Position numbers and translations under genes: made by a program
NCBI GenBank assembly: GCA_028694115.1
Contig: JAQUUB010000006.1
Span: 62,001 to 126,000, forward strand
Reading direction: 5' to 3'
DNA length: 64,000 bases
From: Lachnospiraceae bacterium
Lineage (GTDB): Bacteria > Bacillota_A > Clostridia > Lachnospirales > Lachnospiraceae
Notes under the pieces: model-generated
The model's input: the letters and a program-made list of their open reading frames with translations, nothing else
Told to the model about the DNA's origin: nothing
Databases searched by the model: none
Shown here: in pieces, positions 1-8,500 of the stretch
Numbering within the stretch: the first letter of the stretch is position 1
Layout: every line of letters begins with the position of its first letter

Positions 1-33
1 CTGCTTATAACAGATGTTAATTTAGTATAAGGA

Positions 34-783
34 TTGAGAGTGGAGAGTATGGTAGAAGGATTATTAAATGCAAGCAGATGGGAAATGCTGTTTGGAGAAT
101 TTAATACATTTGCAGAAGGTATGCTGATGACATTTAAAGTGACAATATTAGGCTTGGCAGTTGCTCTCTTTTTAGGAGTCTTATTTGGCATATTTTCTAC
201 TACAAAAATAAAAGTGCTACAGGTTATTTCCAGAGTATATGTAGAAATCTTTCAGAACACTCCATTGGTAGTACAGGTTTTTTTCTATTATAATGGGTTG
301 CCCATGATTTTAAAGGCTTTATTAAATTCAAGCAGACCTATTCGGTTATCAAAACTTGTCCTCGGAGTGGTAGGAGTTGGTTTGTACCATGGTGCATATA
401 TTGCAGAGGTAATCCGTACGGGTATTGAGGCAATTCCAAAAGGACAGACAGAGGCTTCCCATTCTCAGGGATTTACCGGAATTCAAACTTTGCAGTATAT
501 CATTATTCCACAGACGTTTAAAATGATTATGCCACCATTAGCTAACCAGGCATTGAACTTAGTGAAAAATACTTCGGTATTAGCATTAGTGGCAGGTGGA
601 GACTTAATGTATCATGCAGATAATTTTGTGTGTGATACAAGTTTTCTACAAGGATACATTCTTTGTGCCATCATGTATTTTATTATTTGTTTTCCGCTGG
701 CAAAACTTGCTAAATATTTAGAAGATAAATCTAAGAAGACACCAACACCTAAGAGAATCAAGCATAGTTTGGAGGTGGTATAG
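34..783 (+). CDS. Polar amino-acid ABC transporter permease (first of pair)
   Basis: Inner-membrane subunit of an ABC importer for polar amino acids (His/Glu/Gln family); with the next gene it probably forms a heterodimeric permease. About 249 residues with several hydrophobic segments. The EAA cytoplasmic loop that contacts the ATPase is visible around residues 127-150 (EVIRTGIEAIPKGQTEAS...G). Three in-frame starts compete: TTG 34, GTG 40 and ATG 49. An AAGGA at 29-33 fits GTG 40 best (6 nt), so the true N-terminus is uncertain by 5 residues. The binding protein and perhaps the ATPase should lie upstream, outside the window. Substrate cannot be told from sequence. Confidence 0.9.
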   Translation: MRVESMVEGLLNASRWEMLFGEFNTFAEGMLMTFKVTILGLAVALFLGVLFGIFSTTKIKVLQVISRVYVEIFQNTPLVVQVFFYYNGLPMILKALLNSSRPIRLSKLVLGVVGVGLYHGAYIAEVIRTGIEAIPKGQTEASHSQGFTGIQTLQYIIIPQTFKMIMPPLANQALNLVKNTSVLALVAGGDLMYHADNFVCDTSFLQGYILCAIMYFIICFPLAKLAKYLEDKSKKTPTPKRIKHSLEVV

Positions 784-784
784 G

Positions 785-1435
785 ATGGCTGATATTTTTT
801 CCAAAGCAAATATTATATTTATGCTAAACGGATTAAAGCTTACTATTATTATTTCAATTGCCACGATGATATTAAGTATGATATTTGGAACAATACTAGC
901 AATTATGAGGAATTATTGTATAGGAAAACTTAAAATTTTATCTTATTTTGCATCTGCTTATATTGAACTATTTCGATGCACACCAAATATATTATGGATT
1001 TTAATGTTTCGATTTGCAATGAAAGGAAATCCAATTTATATAGGGATTTTCACTTTTACTTTATTTACGTCAGCAGTTGTTGCTGAGATTGTAAGAGGCG
1101 GTATGAATGCGATACCAAAGGGACAATTTGAAGGTGCTCAGTCGCAAGGATTTCATTTCTTTCAGAGTTTACGATTTATTATTTTGCCACAAACTTATAA
1201 ATTAATTATTCCAGCGCTGCTGTCACAATGCACGACCATCATTAAAGATACTTCTTACTTAAAAGCGGTTGATATTCAAGAATTCATGAGAAATAGTTCT
1301 GTAGTTATGGGAAGCGCTAAAACAATAGGACAGATTTGTTCACTTTATGGATTTGTATTGCTAACCTATTTCACATTGAATTTTATTTTATCATTGGCTG
1401 TTAGAGCTTATCAGAGAAAAATAGCAATATCATGA
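785..1435 (+). CDS. Polar amino-acid ABC transporter permease (second of pair)
   Basis: Second membrane subunit of the same importer, 216 residues, starting 1 nt after the previous stop, so the two are translationally coupled. The EAA loop is at about residues 101-123 (EIVRGGMNAIPKGQFEGAQSQGF region), followed by a final pair of membrane helices. RBS GGAGGTG lies at 772-778. It shares family architecture with the first permease but is clearly divergent, which is usual for heterodimeric GlnP/HisM-type permeases. Its stop overlaps the ATG at 1432, one of two possible starts of the kinase-like gene, suggesting one transcript. Confidence 0.9.
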   Translation: MADIFSKANIIFMLNGLKLTIIISIATMILSMIFGTILAIMRNYCIGKLKILSYFASAYIELFRCTPNILWILMFRFAMKGNPIYIGIFTFTLFTSAVVAEIVRGGMNAIPKGQFEGAQSQGFHFFQSLRFIILPQTYKLIIPALLSQCTTIIKDTSYLKAVDIQEFMRNSSVVMGSAKTIGQICSLYGFVLLTYFTLNFILSLAVRAYQRKIAIS

Positions 1436-1443
1436 GGTGTAAT

Positions 1444-2052
1444 ATGGAGAAAAGAAAAAAATTTGTAATTACAATTGGACGAGAATTCGGAGCTGAGGGC
1501 CATGAAATAGGAAAGGAGTTGGCAGAACGTCTCGGGATTAATATGTATGATAAGGATTTACTCAGCATGGCAGCAGAAAAGAGTGGGATTGATAGAGATA
1601 CTTTGGCATCGACAGAGGAGAGGGTAGTCAATCGTTTTCTAGAACCGTATGTTCCTTTGGGATTTAATGGAGAAAAAGTGGCTGATCGAGTGTTTAAAAT
1701 ACAGTCTCAGATTATTCGAGAACTAGCTGATAATGAATCTTGTGTGATTATCGGACGATTAGCAGATTATATCCTTAGAGACGAAAAAAGATGTATCAGA
1801 GTATTTATTTTTGCACCTCTGGAAGATCGTGTAAAACGAATAGCAAAAAAGCATAGTATTTCAGAAGAGGCGGCAAGAAAATTAATAAAAAGGATGGATA
1901 CAGCAAGAAAGAATTACTATTCCTATTATTCAAATGGCAAAGCAAAATGGAGCAGTAAGGAAGGGAAAGATATTCTGCTAAACAGAGAGTGTTATGATAT
2001 AGATGGATGTGTAGATATTCTGGAAATGATGATTAGAAAACAATTCTATTAA
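1444..2052 (+). CDS. Cytidylate kinase-like family protein
   Basis: A P-loop nucleotide kinase-like protein of the cytidylate kinase-like family. The N-terminus FVITIGREFGAEGHEIGKEL carries the atypical phosphate-binding loop of this family, followed by the IGRLADYIL region and an Arg-rich lid (RVKRIAKKH, KLIKRMD). Length is 202 residues from ATG 1444. I prefer this over ATG 1432 because GAGGTG at 1434-1439 sits 4 nt upstream of 1444, while 1432 overlaps the RBS itself. True Cmk proteins are about 220 residues with a distinct motif set, so substrate specificity is unknown. It is the last gene of the transporter transcript and ends at a clear terminator. Confidence 0.8.
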   Translation: MEKRKKFVITIGREFGAEGHEIGKELAERLGINMYDKDLLSMAAEKSGIDRDTLASTEERVVNRFLEPYVPLGFNGEKVADRVFKIQSQIIRELADNESCVIIGRLADYILRDEKRCIRVFIFAPLEDRVKRIAKKHSISEEAARKLIKRMDTARKNYYSYYSNGKAKWSSKEGKDILLNRECYDIDGCVDILEMMIRKQFY

Positions 2053-2053
2053 A

Positions 2054-2108
2054 GAACGGTTCCTTTTGACTTATCATATAAGATAGATCGAAAGAGAACC
2101 GTTTTTAT
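2054..2108 (+). terminator. Rho-independent terminator
   Basis: Inverted repeat AACGGTTC (2055-2062) and GAACCGTT (2096-2103) followed by TTTTT. It lies between convergent genes and could serve the plus-strand transcript. Confidence 0.8.
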
Positions 2109-2113
2109 GTGAT

Positions 2114-2776
2114 CTATTCAGTTGCCATTTTTTTTACCTGACCAAGTCCCTTCATTACCGCAGGAATAAAAAGTAAAATCAAAGTAAGTATTAATTCAGG
2201 TACAAGGTAGGTTGCGTTATAATAAAGCGTATAGACGAATGGATTCATATTCTCAGGCGCATATTCAGCAAAAAATAGGTAGCCAGAAACAACATGACAG
2301 AGATAGCGACCGATTACCGCAACAACATATCCGATTGCAAGACCATGTTTCTTAGACATAAAGAATCCGCTTAAGCCAAGGCAACCAAAGGCTAAGGGGT
2401 AATCAAGAATCACCTGGAGTGGATGAAAAATATAAGGTTCAACGACTAATTGCAATAGACCATAGGCAATACCAGTCGTGATTCCGATTGTTGGTCCATA
2501 AAGGTAGCCAATGAAACAAACGAAAAACATACTAAAAAGAGTAATGGAGCCACCAAATGGCAGAGAACCAAATTTAATAAAGGATGTAACGGTAGCAAGA
2601 GCCATGGCTGCAGAACAATACACTAAAGATTTGGTAGACATTTTTGGTGTTTTTTTTCGCTCAATAAAATGAGTACTTAAAAGTACCAAAAGCATGATGA
2701 GGGTTAGCAGTACATAGCCTGCAGGAGTTAAGAGATACTCATAGTCTTCAGCAGAATAGTTTAGAAAAAATGACAT
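2114..2776 (-). CDS. thiT: Energy-coupled thiamine transporter ThiT
   Basis: Substrate-binding S-component of an ECF transporter, capturing thiamine for the shared EcfAA'T energizing module (not in this window). 220 residues, about six hydrophobic segments. Family hallmarks are LPFGGSITLFSM, the YGPTIGITTGIAYGLLQ stretch, HPLQVILDYPLAFG and a conserved acidic residue near the C-terminal helix (YLVPELIL). The gene stands alone on the minus strand behind a TPP riboswitch, which independently fixes the substrate as thiamine. RBS GGAGGA (complement of 2784-2789) is 7 nt before the ATG. Confidence 0.93.
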   Translation of the reverse strand: MSFFLNYSAEDYEYLLTPAGYVLLTLIMLLVLLSTHFIERKKTPKMSTKSLVYCSAAMALATVTSFIKFGSLPFGGSITLFSMFFVCFIGYLYGPTIGITTGIAYGLLQLVVEPYIFHPLQVILDYPLAFGCLGLSGFFMSKKHGLAIGYVVAVIGRYLCHVVSGYLFFAEYAPENMNPFVYTLYYNATYLVPELILTLILLFIPAVMKGLGQVKKMATE

Positions 2777-2815
2777 AAAAAAATCCTCCTTTGTTTGTAC
2801 AATGGGAGGGCTTTG
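2777..2815 (-). promoter_or_regulatory. Expression platform of thiT riboswitch: SD-sequestering hairpin
   Basis: On the minus strand CCTCCC (2804-2809) can pair with the thiT Shine-Dalgarno GGAGGA (2784-2789) across a 14-nt loop, and seven U residues (2777-2783) separate it from the ATG. The same hairpin could therefore hide the SD or act as a weak terminator. The stem is only about 5 bp. Confidence 0.5.
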
Positions 2816-2849
2816 TTCTATGAATAAACAGGAAATGTATATTCATAAA

Positions 2850-2936
2850 TTGCTTGCCTACGCCGGTATTATCCGGTTCAGGTCATGAGGGTTAGTTATT
2901 AAAAAATAACAATCTCAGCATTAAGCTCCCCTAGCA
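2850..2936 (-). ncRNA. TPP riboswitch aptamer (THI element)
   Basis: Read on the minus strand the region contains the canonical blocks in order: GGGGAGC, CTGAGA, then ACCTGAACCGGATAAT and ACCGGCGTAGGCAA. These match the THI-box consensus. It lies directly upstream of thiT in the same orientation. Binding of thiamine pyrophosphate should lower thiT expression. Confidence 0.96.
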
Positions 2937-3100
2937 CATATGTATACTAGTTATATCAATAAGATATTGACTCTGTTACTATATCTTTAGAAAAACAGAT
3001 TGTCAATAGGATTCTACACAAAAAGTAGAAATTATGTTATACTATCCAAAAGTATGTTCGTTCTACTATTGATTTGTAATCATGCTTTAAGAATAATTTT

Positions 3101-3127
3101 GCATGAATTAAGCATGCAGATGGGAGG
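3101..3127 (+). promoter_or_regulatory. Hairpin + AGATGGGAG leader element, copy 1
   Basis: GCATG (3101-3105), 7-nt loop, CATGC (3113-3117), then AGATGGGAGG (3118-3127) ending 3 nt before the amidase ATG. Same layout as at 45.88, 50.26 and 56.54 kb. Confidence 0.65.
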
Positions 3128-3130
3128 AAA

Positions 3131-4465
3131 ATGCAAGGAAAAAAATTATTGTTTTATGGATTACTGGCGATTGCACTATTATCCGCTTTCTTTTATTATA
3201 ATCGACTAAAGTCAGAGCGGAATGCATCAGATATGGATGGAACTGTCACAGATTCTTCAAATGAGATCAGTGAAAATGTGGTGGAAGTGTCTGAAAATGC
3301 AATAGAAGTATCCGAAAATGTTGTAAAAATAGAGGCAACTACCTATACCCAGCTATTAGAACAGGTTCATACAGCTATTTTAGAAAATGATATTGAATTT
3401 TTAGAGCAGAAACTTTTATATAAGAATGGTGAAAATAATTACAAACCTTATCAGGAGGCACAACTGAAGAATTTTGTTCGATATATGCAAGAGAACGAAA
3501 AAATGCTACAGAGTTTTATGAGCCAGCTTTCGGAGGGAGCATCCTATTCTGCAAAAGCTGATGGTAAATTTATCGTAGCATTACCAGTTATCAGTTTTGA
3601 AATAACGACGGATATGGAAGAAACATTAATCAAAATTCAAGACTTCGATGACATGGTGATTGGGAAGCAGGATCTATTGACAAGAGGACCTTTATTACCA
3701 ATGGAATATTCTGTTGTTGCAACAAATAGTAATTGGGAAGAACAAAAAAGCAAAAAAATAAATGTAGATTTAACAAATATAACTATCGAAGTGGCATTTG
3801 ATAGTGGAGCTCAAGCCGTTCATACCGGAGGACATATTGTTGCAATAGATCCAGGCCATCAAGGAACAGGAGATAGCACACAAGAACCAATTGGTCCTGG
3901 TGCTGCTACAACAAAACCAAAAGTCGCATCGGGAACTTCAGGTGTATCATCGGGTTTGCGTGAATTTGAGCTAACACTTGCAGTTGGGATGAAATTAAAA
4001 CAAGAATTAATTTCGAGAGGATATGAAGTAGTTATGATTCGAGAGAGCAACGATGTCAATATCAGTAATGCTGGCAGAGCAGAAATTGCAAATGCCTCTG
4101 GTGCGGAAGCTTTTATCCGGATTCATGCAAATGGAGCAAATGATTCCTCGGTTAGTGGTGCACTAAGTATGGCACCATCTGCTGCAAATCCATATTGCAG
4201 TACAATTGCAGCATCTAGTCAATTGCTATCCAAGAAGGTAATCGATGCATTTTGTGCTAAGACAGGAGCAAAGAATCGGGGAGTATCCATAACAGATAGT
4301 ATGAGCGGTATCAATTGGTGCCAGATTCCAGTAACAATTGTAGAGATGGGATTTATGACAAATCCTACTGAGGACCTGCTCATGGCAACAGAGGACTATC
4401 AAAAATCAATGGTGATAGGAATGGCAGATGGGATTGATCAATATTTCGGGAATGTACAGCCATAA
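3131..4465 (+). CDS. Membrane-anchored N-acetylmuramoyl-L-alanine amidase (Amidase_3)
   Basis: Zinc amidase that cleaves the lactyl-peptide bond in peptidoglycan. One N-terminal hydrophobic helix (residues 5-22) anchors it, followed by an acidic linker with repeated SENVVEVSENAIEVSENV-like units, a roughly 130-residue middle region without a recognised fold, and the catalytic domain from about residue 234 to the end. Visible zinc ligands are His in DPGH (about 243), Glu in REFE (about 278) and His in IHANG (about 332); the catalytic Glu is in VEMGFMTN. The domain type is that of CwlD/LytC/AmiC. It stands behind the hairpin/AGATGGGAG leader shared with a lysozyme and spoVAC, so a sporulation or envelope role is plausible but not proven. 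Confidence 0.9.
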   Translation: MQGKKLLFYGLLAIALLSAFFYYNRLKSERNASDMDGTVTDSSNEISENVVEVSENAIEVSENVVKIEATTYTQLLEQVHTAILENDIEFLEQKLLYKNGENNYKPYQEAQLKNFVRYMQENEKMLQSFMSQLSEGASYSAKADGKFIVALPVISFEITTDMEETLIKIQDFDDMVIGKQDLLTRGPLLPMEYSVVATNSNWEEQKSKKINVDLTNITIEVAFDSGAQAVHTGGHIVAIDPGHQGTGDSTQEPIGPGAATTKPKVASGTSGVSSGLREFELTLAVGMKLKQELISRGYEVVMIRESNDVNISNAGRAEIANASGAEAFIRIHANGANDSSVSGALSMAPSAANPYCSTIAASSQLLSKKVIDAFCAKTGAKNRGVSITDSMSGINWCQIPVTIVEMGFMTNPTEDLLMATEDYQKSMVIGMADGIDQYFGNVQP

Positions 4466-4500
4466 GTACAAATGATTTTTTTAGAAAAGGAAATCAATTT

Positions 4501-5343
4501 ATGAAACGGTTAGAAAATATAACAGGTGTTATCGTTCCGATTATTTATCACTATCTGATTAGCATTATAATCAGTGGAACATTAAGCATTTATATTGGTT
4601 ATCGAGAAAATGTAGATGGTATTGAAGCAATCAGTGATTATTACGTCAGCCAAGGGTTTGGAATCCTTACAGTGGGTCTTACTTCACTTCTTTCCATCCC
4701 GCTGTTTTTATGGCTCATGTATTTTGATGAAAAGCATGGATGGATTCAGAAATGGAAAAAACTTAGTTGCAGGCCTTCGTATATTCATTGGATTTTATTA
4801 GTTCCATTCAGCATTTTTTCAGCACTTGGATTGAATCAATTTTTAAATGTTACAAGGTTAACAGAAGTAATAAATGGGTATCATACTACAAAGCAGGTTT
4901 TGTTTTCTGGTTCATTTTTTCAATCTGTAATTGTACTTGGGATTGGGGTACCGATTGCCGAAGAATTTATGTTTCGGGGACTGGTTTTTAGAAGATTGAA
5001 AAATATTGTACCAGTTCGAGTGGCAGTCGTTATTTCCGCGTTACTATTTGGAATTTATCATATGAATCTGATTCAATTTCTGTATGCGTCTGTGTTTGGA
5101 ATTTTGTTGGCTTTTATTTATGAAAAGTTTCAAAATATAGCAGCTCCTATTATTTTCCATAGTACAGCGAATTTATTTATTTATTTTGCAGGTAATATTA
5201 AAATATTAGGGCAAAAGCCCTATATGGCGTATTCTTGCATCATAGGTATTTGCGGAATGCTATTATTCGAATTGTATTATTCCAAAGTACAATTCGACAA
5301 AAAGCAAATACAATATAACAAAAATATTAAAAATAACAAATAA
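4501..5343 (+). CDS. CPBP family intramembrane metalloprotease
   Basis: Multi-pass membrane protein (280 aa) of the CAAX protease/bacteriocin-processing (Abi, Rce1-like) family. The three family motifs are intact: EEFMFR (E154-R159), FGIYH with His near 187, and HSTAN with His near 220 and Asn near 224. Starts with ATG after AAGGA at 4488-4492. It follows the amidase by 35 nt with no terminator and may share its transcript. Substrate unknown; no bacteriocin precursor is visible nearby. Confidence 0.88.
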   Translation: MKRLENITGVIVPIIYHYLISIIISGTLSIYIGYRENVDGIEAISDYYVSQGFGILTVGLTSLLSIPLFLWLMYFDEKHGWIQKWKKLSCRPSYIHWILLVPFSIFSALGLNQFLNVTRLTEVINGYHTTKQVLFSGSFFQSVIVLGIGVPIAEEFMFRGLVFRRLKNIVPVRVAVVISALLFGIYHMNLIQFLYASVFGILLAFIYEKFQNIAAPIIFHSTANLFIYFAGNIKILGQKPYMAYSCIIGICGMLLFELYYSKVQFDKKQIQYNKNIKNNK

Positions 5344-5368
5344 TCTGACAATTTACAAAAAAATATTA

Positions 5369-5397
5369 TTTACAAGTTGGAAAATGTGTTGTATAGT
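5369..5397 (+). promoter_or_regulatory. Sigma-A type promoter for gltB
   Basis: TTTACA (5369-5374), 17-nt spacer, TATAGT (5392-5397). Predicted start near 5404. Confidence 0.65.
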
Positions 5398-5422
5398 AAT
5401 CGAAAAGAAAATGGAAACAAAG

Positions 5423-5481
5423 GCAAAGGTGTCTATTTAAGTTTACTAGCAATGGTAGATTTAGGTGGGTACCTTTTTGCA
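5423..5481 (+). ncRNA. Possible structured gltB leader
   Basis: GCAAAGGT (5423-5430) can pair with ACCTTTTTGC (5471-5480) through a 2-nt bulge, enclosing a small ACTA-gcaa-TGGT hairpin and a possible TCTA/TAGA pairing. It lies between the promoter and the gltB RBS. It does not match a riboswitch class I know; the GGTGGGTACC string only superficially resembles a T-box. Confidence 0.35.
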
Positions 5482-5503
5482 TATTTTGGAAAGGACGGTA
5501 ACC

Positions 5504-8500
5504 ATGTTTGATGCAAGAACGGATGTAAAACAGCCGGGACTTTATAGTCCTCAATTTGAGCATGACAATTGCGGGATTGGTGCAGTTGTAAATATTAAAG
5601 GTGTAAAAAGTCGTGAAACAGTAGAGAATGCTTTAAAGATTGTAGAAAATCTTGAGCATAGAGCTGGTAAAGATGCAGAGGGAAAAACTGGTGATGGTGT
5701 AGGAATATTACTACAGATTTCACATAATTTTTTTGAAAAAGCAGTAAAACCTCTTGGAATTACATTGGGTGAAGAAAGAGAATACGGAATTGGTATGTTT
5801 TTCTTTCCCCAGGATGAACTTAAGAGAAATCAAGCAAAGAAAATGTTTGAAATTATTGTTGAAAAAGAAGGTATGGAATTTTTGGGCTGGAGAGAGGTGC
5901 CTATTGTTCCAGATGTATTAGGACATAAAGCAAAAGAATGTATGCCTTGTATTTTACAAGGATTTGTTAAGAAACCTAACAATATTAATAAAGGTCTGGA
6001 TTTTGACCGTAAGCTTTATATTATCAGAAGGAGTTTTGAGCAGGGGGCAGATAGTACTTATGTGGTATCCTGCTCAAGCAGAACGATTGTATATAAGGGG
6101 ATGTTCTTAGTTGGACAGCTTCGTACGTTCTTTGCAGATTTGCAGAATAAAGAATATGAATCAGCAATTGCGATTGTTCACTCCAGATTTTCTACCAATA
6201 CAAATCCAAGTTGGGAAAGAGCACATCCTAATCGCTTTATTGTTCATAACGGAGAGATTAATACTATTCGTGGAAATGCAGATAAAATGCTTGCAAGAGA
6301 AGAGACGATGGAGTCTGATTATCTAGAAGGGGAACTTCCAAAAGTGCTTCCAGCTATCAACGCTTCAGGATCTGATTCCGCTATGCTTGATAATACACTT
6401 GAATTTTTGGTAATGAGTGGAATGGATCTACCACTTGCAGTTATGATTACAATTCCTGAACCATGGGCAAATAATCGTGTGATGTCACAGACCAAAAAGG
6501 ATTTCTATCAGTATTATGCAACGATGATGGAGCCTTGGGATGGTCCTGCATCAATTCTTTTCTGCGATGGAGATATCATGGGAGCGGTACTTGACAGAAA
6601 TGGATTAAGACCTTCCCGCTACTATATTACGGATGATGATCATCTAATTCTATCATCTGAGGTAGGTGTTTTAGATATTGATCCAACCAAAATTGTGGCA
6701 AAAGAGAGATTACGTCCAGGAAAGATGCTTCTTGTCGATACCATCAAAGGAGAAGTAATTGACGATGATCATTTAAAAGAAACATATGCCAGAAGACAAC
6801 CTTATGGAGAATGGCTTGATAGTAATCTTGTATCCCTTAAGGAATTGAAAATACCAAATAAGAAAGTACCTGAATATTCCTATGAAGAAAGACAGAGAAT
6901 GCAAAAGGCATTTGGTTATACGTATGAAGAGTTAAAAGATACCATTCTTCCAATGGCCAAAACAGGCGGAGAATCCATTGGTGCGATGGGAGTAGATACA
7001 GCACTGCCAGTTCTATCTAAGTCACATCAATCTTTATTTCATTATTTCAGACAGCTTTTTGCACAGGTAACGAATCCACCGATTGATGCAATAAGAGAAG
7101 AGATCGTTACCTCCACAACTGTTTATATTGGAACAGATGGAAACTTGTTAGAAGAAAAAGCTGTGAATTGTAATGTATTAAAAGTAAATAATCCAATTTT
7201 GACAAGCACTGATTTATTAAAAATTAAGAGTATGAATAAACCAGGATTCAAAATTGAAGTAATTCCAATTGTTTACTATAAGAACACAAAGCTTGAAAAG
7301 GCGATTGATCGTTTGTTTGTTGAGGTAGACAGAGCTTATCGTGATGGAGCAAACATTTTAATTCTTTCGGATCGAGACGTTGATGAAAATCATGTAGCCA
7401 TTCCATCTTTACTTGCAGTGTCTGCACTACAGCAGTATCTAGTTAAAACAAAAAAGAGAACTTCCGTTGCCATGATTTTAGAATCTGCTGAGCCAAGAGA
7501 AGTACATCACTTTGCTACCTTATTGGGATATGGAGCTTGTGCCATTAATCCCTATCTTGCACAGGAAAGTGTAAAAGAGTTAATTGATAATAATATGCTT
7601 GATAAAGATTATTATGCAGCAGTGAATGATTATAACAATGCAATTCTTCACGGCATTGTAAAGATTGCTTCCAAAATGGGTATTTCAACAATCCAATCTT
7701 ATCAAGGATCTCAGATTTTTGAAGCAATAGGAATCAATAAGAATGTGATAGATAAATATTTTACAAATACAGTGAGTAGGATTGGCGGTATTACGTTAGA
7801 AGATATTGAAAGGGATATGGATGAGCTTCATTCACAGGCATTTGATCCACTTGGATTAGAAACTGATTTGACTCTGGATAGTCCAGGTAGTCACAAAATG
7901 CGAAGTGGTGCAGAAGAACATTTATATAATCCCGCTACCATTCATTTATTACAAGAGTCTACAAAGCGTGGGGACTATGACCTGTTTAAACAGTATACTG
8001 CGCTTGTAAATGAAGAGGAAAACAAGAAAAATCTGAGAGGTCTTTTAGAATTTAATTATCCGAAAAAAGGAATCACTATTGAAGAAGTGGAAAGTGTAGA
8101 ATCCATTGTTCAAAGATTCAAGACTGGTGCAATGTCCTATGGTTCTATTTCAGGAGAAGCACATGAAACACTTGCAATTGCTATGAACCGTATCCATGGA
8201 AAGTCAAACAGTGGAGAAGGTGGAGAAAGCATAGACAGATTAGAACCATCATCAGATGGCATGAATCGTTGCTCTGCCATTAAACAGGTGGCTTCTGGTA
8301 GATTTGGTGTGACAAGCAGATATTTGGTAAGTGCAAAGGAAATTCAAATTAAGATGGCTCAGGGTGCAAAGCCAGGAGAAGGTGGACATTTACCAGGAGG
8401 TAAGGTATATCCATGGGTTGCAAAAACACGTCATTCAACACCTGGTGTTGGACTGATCTCTCCGCCACCTCACCATGATATTTATTCAATAGAGGATTTA

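Noticed and set aside
3047..3060. LexA-like CAAAAGTATGTTCG after a TATACT before the amidase
   Set aside because: Only 12 of 14 positions match, no good -35 accompanies the TATACT, and an amidase is not an expected SOS gene. Probably chance.
4501..5343. CPBP protease as a bacteriocin immunity locus
   Set aside because: No bacteriocin-like small frame found nearby; adjacent genes are an amidase and gltB.
5461..5480. GGTGGGTACC resembling a T-box core before gltB
   Set aside because: Lacks the ACCGCG core, stem I motifs and the needed leader length; the real T-box is before valS.
5452..5511. 19-codon frame (MVDLGGYLFAYFGKDGNHV) overlapping the gltB start, possible leader peptide
   Set aside because: No ribosome site upstream and no run of regulatory codons; it overlaps the candidate leader fold.
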